Positions 52,676-60,612 of a stretch of 64,000 nucleotides of DNA are shown one piece after another. Position 1 is the stretch's first letter, and each line of letters starts with the position of its first letter. The stretch is from Streptomyces qaidamensis (GTDB taxonomy: Bacteria > Actinomycetota > Actinomycetes > Streptomycetales > Streptomycetaceae). The notes beneath the pieces are model-generated. The model did no database searches. It was not told where the DNA came from and was given only the letters and a program-made list of their open reading frames with translations. Both the position numbers and the translations under genes were made by a program. Location of the stretch: the NCBI RefSeq assembly GCF_001611795.1, contig NZ_CP015098.1, forward strand, positions 4,340,001-4,404,000, in the 5' to 3' direction.

Positions 52676-52968
52676 TGATCCGCCACCTGGTTCTCTTCAG
52701 GCTCAACGAGGGCGTCGAGCGCGACGACGCCCGGGTCGTGAAGGGCGTCGAGGCCTTCCGCGCCCTGGAGGGCTCGATCCCCGAGATCCACTTCTGGGAG
52801 CTCGGCTGGAACGTCAGCGACCGCCCCATCGCGTACGACTTCGCCATCAACTCCGCCTTCGACGACGCGGACGCGCTGCGCCGGTACGTGGAGCACCCGG
52901 ACCACCAGGCGGGTGTCGCGCTGTGGCGGGAGTTCGCCACGTGGGTGATCGCGGACTACGAGTTCTGA
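52675..52968 (+). CDS. Dabb (stress-responsive A/B barrel) domain protein
   Basis: 97 aa: MIRHLVLFRLNEGVERDDARV and the conserved His-containing C-terminal strand (HPDHQAGVALWREFATWVIADY), the dimeric A/B-barrel fold. Related proteins act as small cyclases/monooxygenases or stress proteins; the activity here is unknown. Coupled to the small membrane protein; a terminator hairpin follows 23 nt later. Confidence 0.9.
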   Translation: MIRHLVLFRLNEGVERDDARVVKGVEAFRALEGSIPEIHFWELGWNVSDRPIAYDFAINSAFDDADALRRYVEHPDHQAGVALWREFATWVIADYEF

Positions 52969-52991
52969 CCCCCGGCCGGCCCGGTCGCTTC

Positions 52992-53021
52992 GAGCCCCCT
53001 GTCAGTGCGACAGGGGGCTTC
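52992..53021 (+). terminator. Terminator after the Dabb gene
   Basis: GAGCCCCCTGTC - 5 nt - GACAGGGGGCTTC hairpin ending in TTCTGTGT. Confidence 0.83.
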
Positions 53022-53169
53022 TGTGTGACCTGAGTTCATTTATGCGCCATTCATCCCTCAACACGTACTTATGGGGTGCTTGCACACAGTGCACATGTCT
53101 TGTGATGCTATGACCGCTTTTGATGGAAGAGTTGAACGATGAGTTGACGATGACGAGGTGGAATTGACC

Positions 53170-54033
53170 GTGCTGGCCAGTACCGCACCTCAGGCACCCA
53201 CCTCGGAAACCCCGGAAGCCCCGGAAGCCCCGGAAACCGCTCCACCCGCTCCACCCGCTCCCCAGCGGAGCCGTGGGGCCGACACCCGCGCTCTCACCCA
53301 GGTCCTCTTCGCGCAGCTCAAGGAGCTCCAGCCGGGCACCCCGGAGCACGACCGCGTACGCGGGGCGCTCATCGAGGCCAATCTCCCGCTCGTGCGCTAC
53401 GCGGCCGCCCGGTTCCGCTCCCGCAACGAGCCGATGGAGGACGTCGTCCAGGTCGGCACCATCGGGCTCATCAACGCCATCGACCGCTTCGACCCGGACC
53501 GGGGCGTGCAGTTCCCGACGTTCGCGATGCCGACGGTCGTCGGCGAGATCAAGCGGTACTTCCGCGACAACGTCCGCACGGTCCATGTGCCGCGGCGGCT
53601 GCACGAGCTGTGGGTGCAGGTCAACAGCGCGACGGAGGACCTGACGACCTCCTTCGGGCGCACCCCGACGACCTCGGAGATCGCCGCGCGGCTGCGCATC
53701 ACCGAGGGCGAGGTGCTGTCCTGCATCGAGGCCGGGCGGTCGTACCACGCGACCTCCCTGGAGGCCGCGCAGGAGGGCGACGGGCTGCCGGGGCTGCTGG
53801 ACCGGCTCGGTTACGAGGATCCCGCGCTGGACGGCGTGGAGCACCGGGATCTCGTACGGCACCTGCTCGTTCAGCTGCCCGAGCGGGAGCAGCGGATCCT
53901 GCTGCTGAGGTACTACAGCAATCTCACGCAGTCCCAGATCTCCGCGGAGCTCGGCGTCTCGCAGATGCACGTGTCGCGGCTACTCGCGCGTAGCTTCCAG
54001 AGGTTGCGGTCTGCGAACCGCATCGACGCGTAA
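53170..54033 (+). CDS. sigF: Sporulation-type RNA polymerase sigma factor, SigF
   Basis: SigB/SigF-subfamily sigma factor (287 aa). An Ala/Pro/Glu-rich N-terminus precedes region 2 (NLPLVRYAAARFRSRNEPMEDVVQVG, FDPDRGVQFPTFAMPTVVGEIKRYFRD), region 3 (HVPRRLHELWVQVNSA) and region 4 (LPEREQRILLLRYYSNLTQSQISAELGVSQMHVSRLLAR), both promoter-binding domains complete. GTG at 53170 has GAGGTGG ahead. By recalled synteny this is SCO4035 (SigF, late spore sigma) with sigN after it. No anti-sigma gene is adjacent. Confidence 0.92.
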   Translation: MLASTAPQAPTSETPEAPEAPETAPPAPPAPQRSRGADTRALTQVLFAQLKELQPGTPEHDRVRGALIEANLPLVRYAAARFRSRNEPMEDVVQVGTIGLINAIDRFDPDRGVQFPTFAMPTVVGEIKRYFRDNVRTVHVPRRLHELWVQVNSATEDLTTSFGRTPTTSEIAARLRITEGEVLSCIEAGRSYHATSLEAAQEGDGLPGLLDRLGYEDPALDGVEHRDLVRHLLVQLPEREQRILLLRYYSNLTQSQISAELGVSQMHVSRLLARSFQRLRSANRIDA

Positions 54034-54152
54034 CCGCAAACGCGAGCGAGAGGTCACCGCGAGGAGGGAATCCCTCATCAGGGCGGTTGCCGACAGTTGA
54101 GGGCCGAAACACCGTCAGACCCCTTGTTTGCAGGGCGTATTCGCGTCTCAGA

Positions 54153-54190
54153 TGTCGACATGTCACTACAGCGTGTTGCCGACATGTGAC
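54153..54190 (+). promoter_or_regulatory. Repeated GACATGT sites upstream of sigN
   Basis: GTCGACATGTCAC (54154-54166) and CCGACATGTGACATT (from 54179) are near-identical boxes ~25 bp apart. Both contain ACATGT, and the first includes the palindrome GACATGTC. They lie ~120 nt before the sigN start and may be an activator or sigma-site array. Confidence 0.45.
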
Positions 54191-54301
54191 ATTCTGCGGG
54201 AAGCGCGTTTGCCGGAGCTCCGGTTCCGGTATTCAGGTGAAGGCTGCGTTCCTCAAGCGGGGGCGTTCGCCACGACCGTCCCGCGACCCAAAGGGGGTGG
54301 C

Positions 54302-55204
54302 ATGTCCGCAGAACAGGGCAGCTCGAAGGTGCTCACGCTCGCGGAGAGCGAGACAGCTCCCCATGCTCTCGACTCACTCGGCCCCATCGATGACGTACCG
54401 GCCGTTCCGGCCGAGCCCGTCCCGGTCCTTCCGGCTGCGGGCGCCATCGACACCCGCACCCTGTCCCGCTCCCTGTTCCTGCGGCTGGCCGCGCTCGACG
54501 AGGACAGCCCCGAGCGTGCGTACGTCCGTGACACGCTCATCGAGCTCAACCTCCCGCTCGTGCGGTACGCCGCCGCGCGGTTCCGGTCCCGGAACGAGCC
54601 GATGGAGGACATCGTCCAGGTCGGCACGATCGGGCTGATCAAGGCGATCGACCGGTTCGACTGCGAACGGGGCGTCGAGTTCCCCACGTTCGCGATGCCA
54701 ACCGTCGTGGGCGAGATCAAGCGGTTCTTCCGCGACACGTCGTGGTCGGTGCGGGTGCCGCGCAGACTGCAGGAGCTGCGGCTCGCTCTGACCAAGGCCA
54801 GTGACGAGCTCTCGCAGAAGCTGGACCGGTCGCCGACGGTCACCGAACTCGCCTCCGTGCTGGGCGTGTCCGAGGAGGACGTCGTCGACGGGCTGGCGGT
54901 GGGGAACGCCTACACGGCGTCCTCGCTGGACTCGCCGGCGCCGGAGGACGACGGTGGCGAGGGATCGCTGGCGGACCGGCTGGGGTACGAGGACACCGCG
55001 CTGGAGGGTGTGGAGTACCGGGAGTCCCTGAAGCCGCTGCTGGCGAAGCTGCCGCCCCGTGAGCGGCGGATCATCATGCTGCGGTTCTTCGCGAACATGA
55101 CGCAGTCGCAGATCGGCGAGGAGGTCGGCATCTCGCAGATGCACGTCTCCCGGCTGCTGACCCGGACGCTGGCGCAGCTCCGGGAAGGCCTGATCTCGGA
55201 CTGA
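54302..55204 (+). CDS. sigN: RNA polymerase sigma factor SigN
   Basis: 300-aa SigB/SigF-type sigma factor, very close to the SigF in front of it (same NLPLVRYAAARFRSRNEPMED region and HTH). Region 4 reads LPPRERRIIMLRFFANMTQSQIGEEVGISQMHVSRLLTR. The start ATG has AAGGGGGTGG ahead; a longer frame to 54128 is unlikely. In S. coelicolor the pair sigF-sigN is SCO4035-SCO4034 (from memory), with SigN expressed in the subapical aerial stem. It has its own promoter region of 268 nt. Confidence 0.92.
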   Translation: MSAEQGSSKVLTLAESETAPHALDSLGPIDDVPAVPAEPVPVLPAAGAIDTRTLSRSLFLRLAALDEDSPERAYVRDTLIELNLPLVRYAAARFRSRNEPMEDIVQVGTIGLIKAIDRFDCERGVEFPTFAMPTVVGEIKRFFRDTSWSVRVPRRLQELRLALTKASDELSQKLDRSPTVTELASVLGVSEEDVVDGLAVGNAYTASSLDSPAPEDDGGEGSLADRLGYEDTALEGVEYRESLKPLLAKLPPRERRIIMLRFFANMTQSQIGEEVGISQMHVSRLLTRTLAQLREGLISD

Positions 55205-55513
55205 CCGAGGGCCCGCCGAAGGCAGACCGAAGGCTGGGGCGCGGCTGTTGGGGCCGCGCCGTATGCCTGCGGCTGCTTCGGGTGGGTGCGCGTCGTCTGC
55301 GCCTGACGCCGGGGGTGGGTCGGGGCCGCGCCGGGGGTGTCCGTCCTCGGAACGGCGCAATGGGGTGTCCTACCGGCTGACTGGCGTTGACGCGCCAACC
55401 GCTGCGGGCGGACACCCCGACACGTCCCCTTGCGTCGTCCGGCGGGTGCGGGTGCGTCTCCGCTCGGCTGCGGGCACACCCGGCCACGGCAGCGACGCCC
55501 AGGTGGGTGAGAG
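55205..55513. other. Structured intergenic region behind sigN
   Basis: 309 nt without a gene between convergent genes. It holds a terminator-like hairpin GGCGCGGC-7-GCCGCGCC (55238-55260) and, further on, a long-range inverted repeat GGGGTGTCC (55362-55370) / GGACACCCC (55410-55418) enclosing a smaller TGGCG/CGCCA hairpin. The same GGGGTGTCC box occurs also at 55333-55341. Could be a small RNA or mRNA 3' ends. Confidence 0.5.
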
Positions 55514-55711
55514 TCAGGCCAGTGCCAGCCAGGCCACCGCCGCGATGACCGCCACGGCGACGACTACGCCGAGGATGAGACCGATGCGCGGACCGCTGCT
55601 GGACGGGGCCGCCGCCTGACGGCCCTGCGGGGCCTCGTCGACGAACGCGCGGAACATCTGGGTGCTGCCGGCGGGGTCGTGATTGCCCTGCGGGGCCTGG
55701 TTGTTAGCCAT
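55514..55711 (-). CDS. Small tail-anchored membrane protein
   Basis: 65 aa: a polar N-terminus (MANNQAPQGNHDPAGSTQMF) and a single C-terminal span (IGLILGVVVAVAVIAAVAWLALA), so tail-anchored with the N-terminus inside. Ala/Pro/Ser linker between. ATG start; no partner gene in the same direction. Function unknown; the pattern is known in other Streptomyces as far as I recall. Confidence 0.72.
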   Translation of the reverse strand: MANNQAPQGNHDPAGSTQMFRAFVDEAPQGRQAAAPSSSGPRIGLILGVVVAVAVIAAVAWLALA

Positions 55712-55867
55712 GGCCCGAGACCCTAGCGAAAACGCCGGGACTCCCCAAGTGGGGGTTGGGGTTCCGTTTGACCCCGACCGACCCCTACCGCCAGGCTCGC
55801 CACCAGCACATTTACTTCCGCAACACTTGCCTTTGCCAACTTTTTGTTTCCACGCCTCCCTTTTTAT

Positions 55868-55910
55868 TTGCCTTCAGCAACCAACAGCTCCTACGGTTGC
55901 CCTAAGCAAC
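55868..55910 (+). promoter_or_regulatory. Paired MarR-type operators
   Basis: Two copies of TTGC-N5-GCAA, at 55868-55880 and 55897-55909 (29 bp apart), the second extended to GTTGC-CCTAA-GCAAC. A weaker match (TTGCCTTTGCCAA) lies near 55827. The region is AT-rich and ends 16 nt before the marR-type ATG, fitting autoregulation by the encoded protein. Confidence 0.65.
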
Positions 55911-55926
55911 GAAAGCGGGAGGTGTC

Positions 55927-56415
55927 ATGGCCGAACAGGCGCAGTACGAAGAGCTGGTCCGCCAGTTCAGCGCCTTCGGCGCCGTGAAGCGGGAGCTCGG
56001 CCGGATCATGCCCGCCGAATGCCCCGGCGGGTCGGCGGCCGTCCTGACGCTGCTGGGACGCCACGGGGACATGCGCATGAGCAAGCTCGCCGAGCTGCTG
56101 GCGGTGGACATGTCGGTCACCAGTCGCCATGTCGCGCACGTCGTGGACCGGGGCTGGATCGAGCGCTCCCCCGACCCAGCGGACAAACGCTCACGCATCC
56201 TGCGCCTCACTCCCGCGGGCCACACACAGCTCGACGAGCTGTCCCGGCGGACCACCGAGGTCCTCGCCGAGCGCCTGAGCGACTGGTCCGACGAGGACGT
56301 CGGCCGGCTCACCAGCCTCATGGCGCGGCTGAGGGAGAGCTTCGACTGCCGACCCGGGACCAGGGCCGCACCGGCCGCTTTCGACCAGACCACCCGTACA
56401 CCCGCAAGCACGTAA
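55927..56415 (+). CDS. MarR-family transcriptional regulator
   Basis: 162 aa. Winged helix MSKLAELLAVDMSVTSRHVAHVVDRGWIERSPDPADKRSRILRLT with the DxRxx wing, helical dimer ends, and a Pro/Thr-rich tail. Ribosome site GGGAGG. It is 13 nt upstream of the MFS-fusion gene, with paired operators in front, so it most likely represses the whole unit until a phenolic or lipid ligand binds. The ligand is unknown. Confidence 0.93.
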   Translation: MAEQAQYEELVRQFSAFGAVKRELGRIMPAECPGGSAAVLTLLGRHGDMRMSKLAELLAVDMSVTSRHVAHVVDRGWIERSPDPADKRSRILRLTPAGHTQLDELSRRTTEVLAERLSDWSDEDVGRLTSLMARLRESFDCRPGTRAAPAAFDQTTRTPAST

Positions 56416-56428
56416 GAGAAGGAAGCCC

Positions 56429-58960
56429 ATGGCAACGACCACACCAGCCGGTGTGCGGGCTCATGCCAAGCACGGGGGAGGCTCCCACGGCTCCTCCGGC
56501 GACGGCGCTCCGATGACGCACCGGCAGATCATGGAGGCCCTCACCGGCCTCCTGCTCGGCATGTTCGTCGCGATCCTGTCGTCGACGATCGTCTCCAACG
56601 CCCTGCCCCGGATCATCAGCGACCTCGGCGGCGGCCAGAGCGCCTACACCTGGGTCGTGACCGCGTCCCTGCTGACGATGACCGCGTCCACCCCGCTGTG
56701 GGGCAAGCTCGCCGACCTGTTCTCCAAGAAGCTGCTGATCCAGTTCGCGCTGGTCGTCTTCGTGCTGGGTTCGGCGGCGGCCGGCATGTCCCAGAACCCG
56801 GGCATGCTCATCACCTTCCGCGCGGTCCAGGGCATCGGCATGGGCGGTCTGTCCGCGCTGGCCCAGATCATCATGGCGGCGATGATCTCGCCGCGTGAGC
56901 GCGGCCGCTACAACGGCTACCTCGGCGCCACCTTCGCCACCGCCATGGTCGGCGGTCCGCTGGTCGGCGGTGTCATCACCGACACCGACTGGCTCGGCTG
57001 GCGCTGGTGCTTCTACGTCGGCGTGCCCTTCGCCGTGATCGCCCTGATCGTGCTGCAGAAGACCCTGCACCTGCCCGTGGTCAAGCGGAAGGTCAAGGTC
57101 GACTGGGCCGGCGCCTTCTTCATCACGGCGGCCGTCTGCCTGCTGCTGGTCTGGGTCACCTTCGCGGGTGACAAGTACGACTGGGTGTCCTGGCAGACGT
57201 ACGCGATGGTCGGCGGCTCGCTGGTGCTGCTGGCGCTGTTCGTCCTCGTCGAGGCGAAGGCGAGCGAGCCGATCATCCCGCTGCGGCTGTTCCGCAACCG
57301 CACCATCGCGCTGGCTTCGCTGGCCTCGCTGTTCGTCGGTGTCGCGATGTTCGCGGGGACCGTCTTCTTCAGCCAGTACTTCCAGCTGGCCCGCGACAAG
57401 TCGCCCACGATGTCCGGCGTCATGACGATCCCGATGATCGCGGGTCTGTTCATCTCCTCCACCGTCTCCGGCCAGGTCATCACCCGGACCGGGCGCTGGA
57501 AGGGCTGGCTGGTCGGCGGCGGTGTGCTGGTGACCGCGGGCCTGGGCCTGCTGGGCACGATCCGGTACGACACCGAGTACTGGCACATAGCGATCTTCAT
57601 GGCGCTGCTGGGTCTCGGCATCGGCATGATGATGCAGAACCTGGTGCTGTGCACGCAGAACCAGGTGGAGCCGGGCGACCTGGGTGCCGCCAGCTCCACG
57701 GTGACCTTCTTCCGGTCCCTCGGCGGTGCGGTGGGCGTCTCCGCCCTGGGCGCGGTCCTGGGCACCCGGATCACCGACTACGTCAAGGACGGCCTCGCCG
57801 ACCTCGGCCCCAAGGGCGCGGCCCTCGGTCACGCCGGCACGGGCGGCGGAGGCATCCCCGACCTGAGCACGATGCCCGCGCCGATCCGCACCGTCGTGGA
57901 GAGCGCCTACGGCCACGGTGTCGCGGACGTGTTCCTCTACTCGGCCCCGCTGGCGCTGCTCGCGCTGCTGGTGTCGCTGTTCATCAAGGAGGTCCCGTTG
58001 AAGACGAAGGGCGGGCTGGCGCAGGCCGCCGACACGGAGACGCCGGCTGTGGTTCCGGCCGAAGTCGCCGTCGAGGCCGCCGAGGCGGAGAAGGCCGCGC
58101 CGAGCTGGGCCGAGACCGAGGCCGCCGGCGGGACCGGGCCCGAGGGGACGCAGCGGCTCGCCGCCGTCGCCACGGCGGTGCGTGCCGAGGAGGCCTCCGG
58201 TGGTGTCCCGGTCCGCGGTTTCGTCCGCGGGAACGAGTCCGCGCCCGTGCCGCAGGCCGCCGTCACGCTGATCTCACTGGCCGGGCGTCAGCTGGGCAGG
58301 TCCGTGGCACAGGCCGACGGCTCGTACGCGGTGGACGCCCCGGGCTCCGGTTCGTACGTCCTGATCGCCTCCGCCGACGGCTTCCAGCCGCAGGCGTCCA
58401 CGGTCGTGGTGAACGGCGAGCCGGTCGCCTACGACATCCTGCTCAGCGGCACCAGCGGGCTGACCGGCCTGGTGCGGGCCGCCGGGAGCGGGGAGCCGGT
58501 CAAGGACGCCATGGTCATCGTGACGGATGTGCGCGGGGACCTGCTGGCCAACGGGACCACGGGTGAACAGGGCGAGTTCTCCTTCGCCGAGCTGGTGCCC
58601 GGGGCGGTGACCGTCGCGGTGAACGCCGCCGGGTACCGGCCGCGCGCCCTGCCCGTCGAGGTGGGCGGCACCGGGGTCACCCGGGTAGAGATCGACCTGG
58701 ACCCGGGCGCCCGCGTCCAGGGTGTCGTCCGCGCCCCGCACGGCCCGCTGGCCGACGCCCGGGTGACGCTGGTCGACCAGGCGGGCAACGTCGTCGGCTC
58801 GGCCACGACCGGGACGGACGGGGCGTACGCCTTCACCGACCTGGACGGCGGCGAGTACACCGTCATCGCCACGGGCTACCCGCCGGTGGCCACCGCCCTG
58901 ACGGTCACGGGCGTCGGCACCGACGCCCACGACATCGAACTCGCCCACCCCGGCGAGTAG
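56429..58960 (+). CDS. MFS (DHA2-type) exporter fused to three carboxypeptidase-regulatory-like repeats
   Basis: 843 aa. Residues ~30-530 are a 14-span drug:H+ antiporter of the DHA2 group: GMFVAILSSTIVSNALPRII (motif D1-like), WVVTASLLTMTASTPLWGKLADLF and the later 14-TM set. Then ~70 acidic/Ala-rich linker residues, and from ~590 three tandem beta-sandwich repeats of the CnaB/carboxypeptidase-regulatory type (GFVRGNESAPVPQAAVTL; GLVRAAGSGEPVKDAMVIV; GVVRAPHGPLADARVTLVD), each with a later DGSYAV/GEFSF/GAYAF turn. An even span number puts these repeats in the cytoplasm. The exporter-plus-repeat fusion is unusual. Follows marR; a YceI gene follows. Confidence 0.92.
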   Translation: MATTTPAGVRAHAKHGGGSHGSSGDGAPMTHRQIMEALTGLLLGMFVAILSSTIVSNALPRIISDLGGGQSAYTWVVTASLLTMTASTPLWGKLADLFSKKLLIQFALVVFVLGSAAAGMSQNPGMLITFRAVQGIGMGGLSALAQIIMAAMISPRERGRYNGYLGATFATAMVGGPLVGGVITDTDWLGWRWCFYVGVPFAVIALIVLQKTLHLPVVKRKVKVDWAGAFFITAAVCLLLVWVTFAGDKYDWVSWQTYAMVGGSLVLLALFVLVEAKASEPIIPLRLFRNRTIALASLASLFVGVAMFAGTVFFSQYFQLARDKSPTMSGVMTIPMIAGLFISSTVSGQVITRTGRWKGWLVGGGVLVTAGLGLLGTIRYDTEYWHIAIFMALLGLGIGMMMQNLVLCTQNQVEPGDLGAASSTVTFFRSLGGAVGVSALGAVLGTRITDYVKDGLADLGPKGAALGHAGTGGGGIPDLSTMPAPIRTVVESAYGHGVADVFLYSAPLALLALLVSLFIKEVPLKTKGGLAQAADTETPAVVPAEVAVEAAEAEKAAPSWAETEAAGGTGPEGTQRLAAVATAVRAEEASGGVPVRGFVRGNESAPVPQAAVTLISLAGRQLGRSVAQADGSYAVDAPGSGSYVLIASADGFQPQASTVVVNGEPVAYDILLSGTSGLTGLVRAAGSGEPVKDAMVIVTDVRGDLLANGTTGEQGEFSFAELVPGAVTVAVNAAGYRPRALPVEVGGTGVTRVEIDLDPGARVQGVVRAPHGPLADARVTLVDQAGNVVGSATTGTDGAYAFTDLDGGEYTVIATGYPPVATALTVTGVGTDAHDIELAHPGE

Positions 58961-59049
58961 TACGGACCCCGGCCCGTGACAGGTGGGCGCGCTCTGAGCG
59001 GAGGTGCGCCCCCTGTCGCGGGCCGGTTTCTTTCTGAGGAGCAGTTGAG

Positions 59050-59871
59050 ATGGGACTGACCGCGAGGATCCGCACCCGGGACGGATGGGCCGTGTCACAC
59101 GCGGTCGTCACGGTGGCGGACACGACCGGTGCGCAGGTGCTGCGGGCCGAGGCCGACGCGGAGGGCTTCGTGCGGGACGCGACGCCGATGGAGCCGGGGG
59201 CGTACACGGTCATCGTCACGGCGGTGGGCTATGCGCCCGCGGCCTCCAGCGTGATCGTGACCGCGAGCGGGCGGGCCGAGGCCGGCACCGTGACGCTGGC
59301 GCGCCAAGGCGGCACCGAGCTGCCGCCGCCCGGCCCGTGGACCGTCGACCCGGTGCACTCCAGCGTGGCCGCCATGGCGCAGCACCTGGGCATCTCCAGC
59401 GTGCACGGCCGGTTCACGGAGTTCTCCGGCTCGATCGAGATCGCCCCGGACGACGTCACCGAGTCGCGCGTGCAGGCGGTGATCCGGGCGGCGTCGATCG
59501 ACACCGGCAACGGCATGCGCGACGGGCACCTGAAGTCGCCGGACTTCCTGGACGTCGAGCGGTTCCCGGAGATCACCTTCCGGTCGACGGGGCTGACGGC
59601 GGCCGGGTCCGACCGGTGGACCGTCCACGGCGAGCTGGGCATGCGCGGGGTCGTCCGGCCCGTGGACCTGGATCTGGCCTACCTCGGCACGGGCCCGGAC
59701 CCGTGGGGCGGCACCCGGGCGGCGTTCCGCGCGACGACGGAACTGCACCGCGAGGACTTCGCGATGAACTACAACCAGGTGCTGCAGGCCGGTATCGCCG
59801 CCGTCGGCACGACGCTGAAGGTGGAGCTGGACATCCAGGCCGTGCAGGGCGAGTCACTTCCGGCGGTGTGA
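59050..59871 (+). CDS. YceI-family protein with N-terminal CnaB-like domain
   Basis: 273 aa. Residues 1-90 are one carboxypeptidase-regulatory-like/CnaB domain (RIRTRDGWAVSHAVVTVADTTG, then GAYTVIVTAVGYAPA), the same kind as in the exporter just upstream. Residues ~100-273 are YceI, a lipocalin-like barrel that binds polyisoprenoids or quinones (GPWTVDPVHSSVAAMAQHLGIS, GHLKSPDFLDVERFPEITF, EDFAMNY). There is no signal peptide, unlike classical YceI, so it is cytosolic. GAGGAG 9 nt before ATG; 89 nt after the exporter. It overlaps the convergent GAF-ANTAR gene by 18 bp. Confidence 0.9.
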   Translation: MGLTARIRTRDGWAVSHAVVTVADTTGAQVLRAEADAEGFVRDATPMEPGAYTVIVTAVGYAPAASSVIVTASGRAEAGTVTLARQGGTELPPPGPWTVDPVHSSVAAMAQHLGISSVHGRFTEFSGSIEIAPDDVTESRVQAVIRAASIDTGNGMRDGHLKSPDFLDVERFPEITFRSTGLTAAGSDRWTVHGELGMRGVVRPVDLDLAYLGTGPDPWGGTRAAFRATTELHREDFAMNYNQVLQAGIAAVGTTLKVELDIQAVQGESLPAV

Positions 59872-60555
59872 GTCCGGGGCGGACACCCGCGCCACCAACT
59901 GGCCGCACAGGTCCCGGAGCTTGACGTTCCGGTCCTGCGAGACCCGGCGCAGCCGCTCCAGCGCGATCCGTGCGTCGATCCGCTCCCGGGCCATCAGGAT
60001 GCCGACCGCCTGGTCGATGACACTGCGGGAAAGCAGCGCGGTGCGCACATCGGCCGCCGACTGGCGCCGGCGTTCGATACGCAGCGCCACGTCGATCGCG
60101 TCCCCGGCCCGGGCCGCGAAGGCACGGGCCGCGTCCTGGCCCGTGTCCAGCGCCCCGGCCCGCACCCCGTAGTAGTTGAGCGCGGCGCCGCTCTCGCCCT
60201 CGACGGCGACCGGCACCGCCAGCACACAGCGGACGCCCGTGGAGAGCGCGTACTGCGTGTACGACGGCCAGCGGGACTCCTCGGCGAGATCCGGGGCGTA
60301 CTGCTCCTCGCCGGTCTCGGCCGCGTCCACGCAGGGCCCCGAGCCGTTCTCGTACTGGCGCAGGTCCAGGCCGCTGGGCATGCCGTCACTGCCGGCCAGG
60401 GTGAGCAGCCGGCCCCCGCGGCGCACGGTGATGCTGCACGCCTCCGCGCCGGGCACCTCCTGCACCGCGCGGTCGGTCAGATCGCGCAGCAGGGTGTCGA
60501 GACCGCTGCTGCGCACCATCGCCTGGTCCAGCGTGTCGGACGCTTCGGAGCTCAT
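59854..60555 (-). CDS. GAF-ANTAR transcription antitermination regulator (1)
   Basis: 233 aa. GAF sensor domain (about 20-160) followed by an ANTAR RNA-binding domain (RSVIDQAVGILMARERIDARIALERLRRVSQDRNVKLRDLCGQL). ANTAR proteins bind paired hairpins in leader RNAs to prevent termination. The signal is unknown. It overlaps the YceI gene end and lies next to a second GAF-ANTAR gene, so the two might respond together. Start ATG 60555. Confidence 0.92.
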   Translation of the reverse strand: MSSEASDTLDQAMVRSSGLDTLLRDLTDRAVQEVPGAEACSITVRRGGRLLTLAGSDGMPSGLDLRQYENGSGPCVDAAETGEEQYAPDLAEESRWPSYTQYALSTGVRCVLAVPVAVEGESGAALNYYGVRAGALDTGQDAARAFAARAGDAIDVALRIERRRQSAADVRTALLSRSVIDQAVGILMARERIDARIALERLRRVSQDRNVKLRDLCGQLVARVSAPDSHRRK

Positions 60556-60612
60556 GACCGTACGGGTATCCCGTCACCGGCCGGACACGCCCCCGACGTA
60601 ATTCAGCTCACC

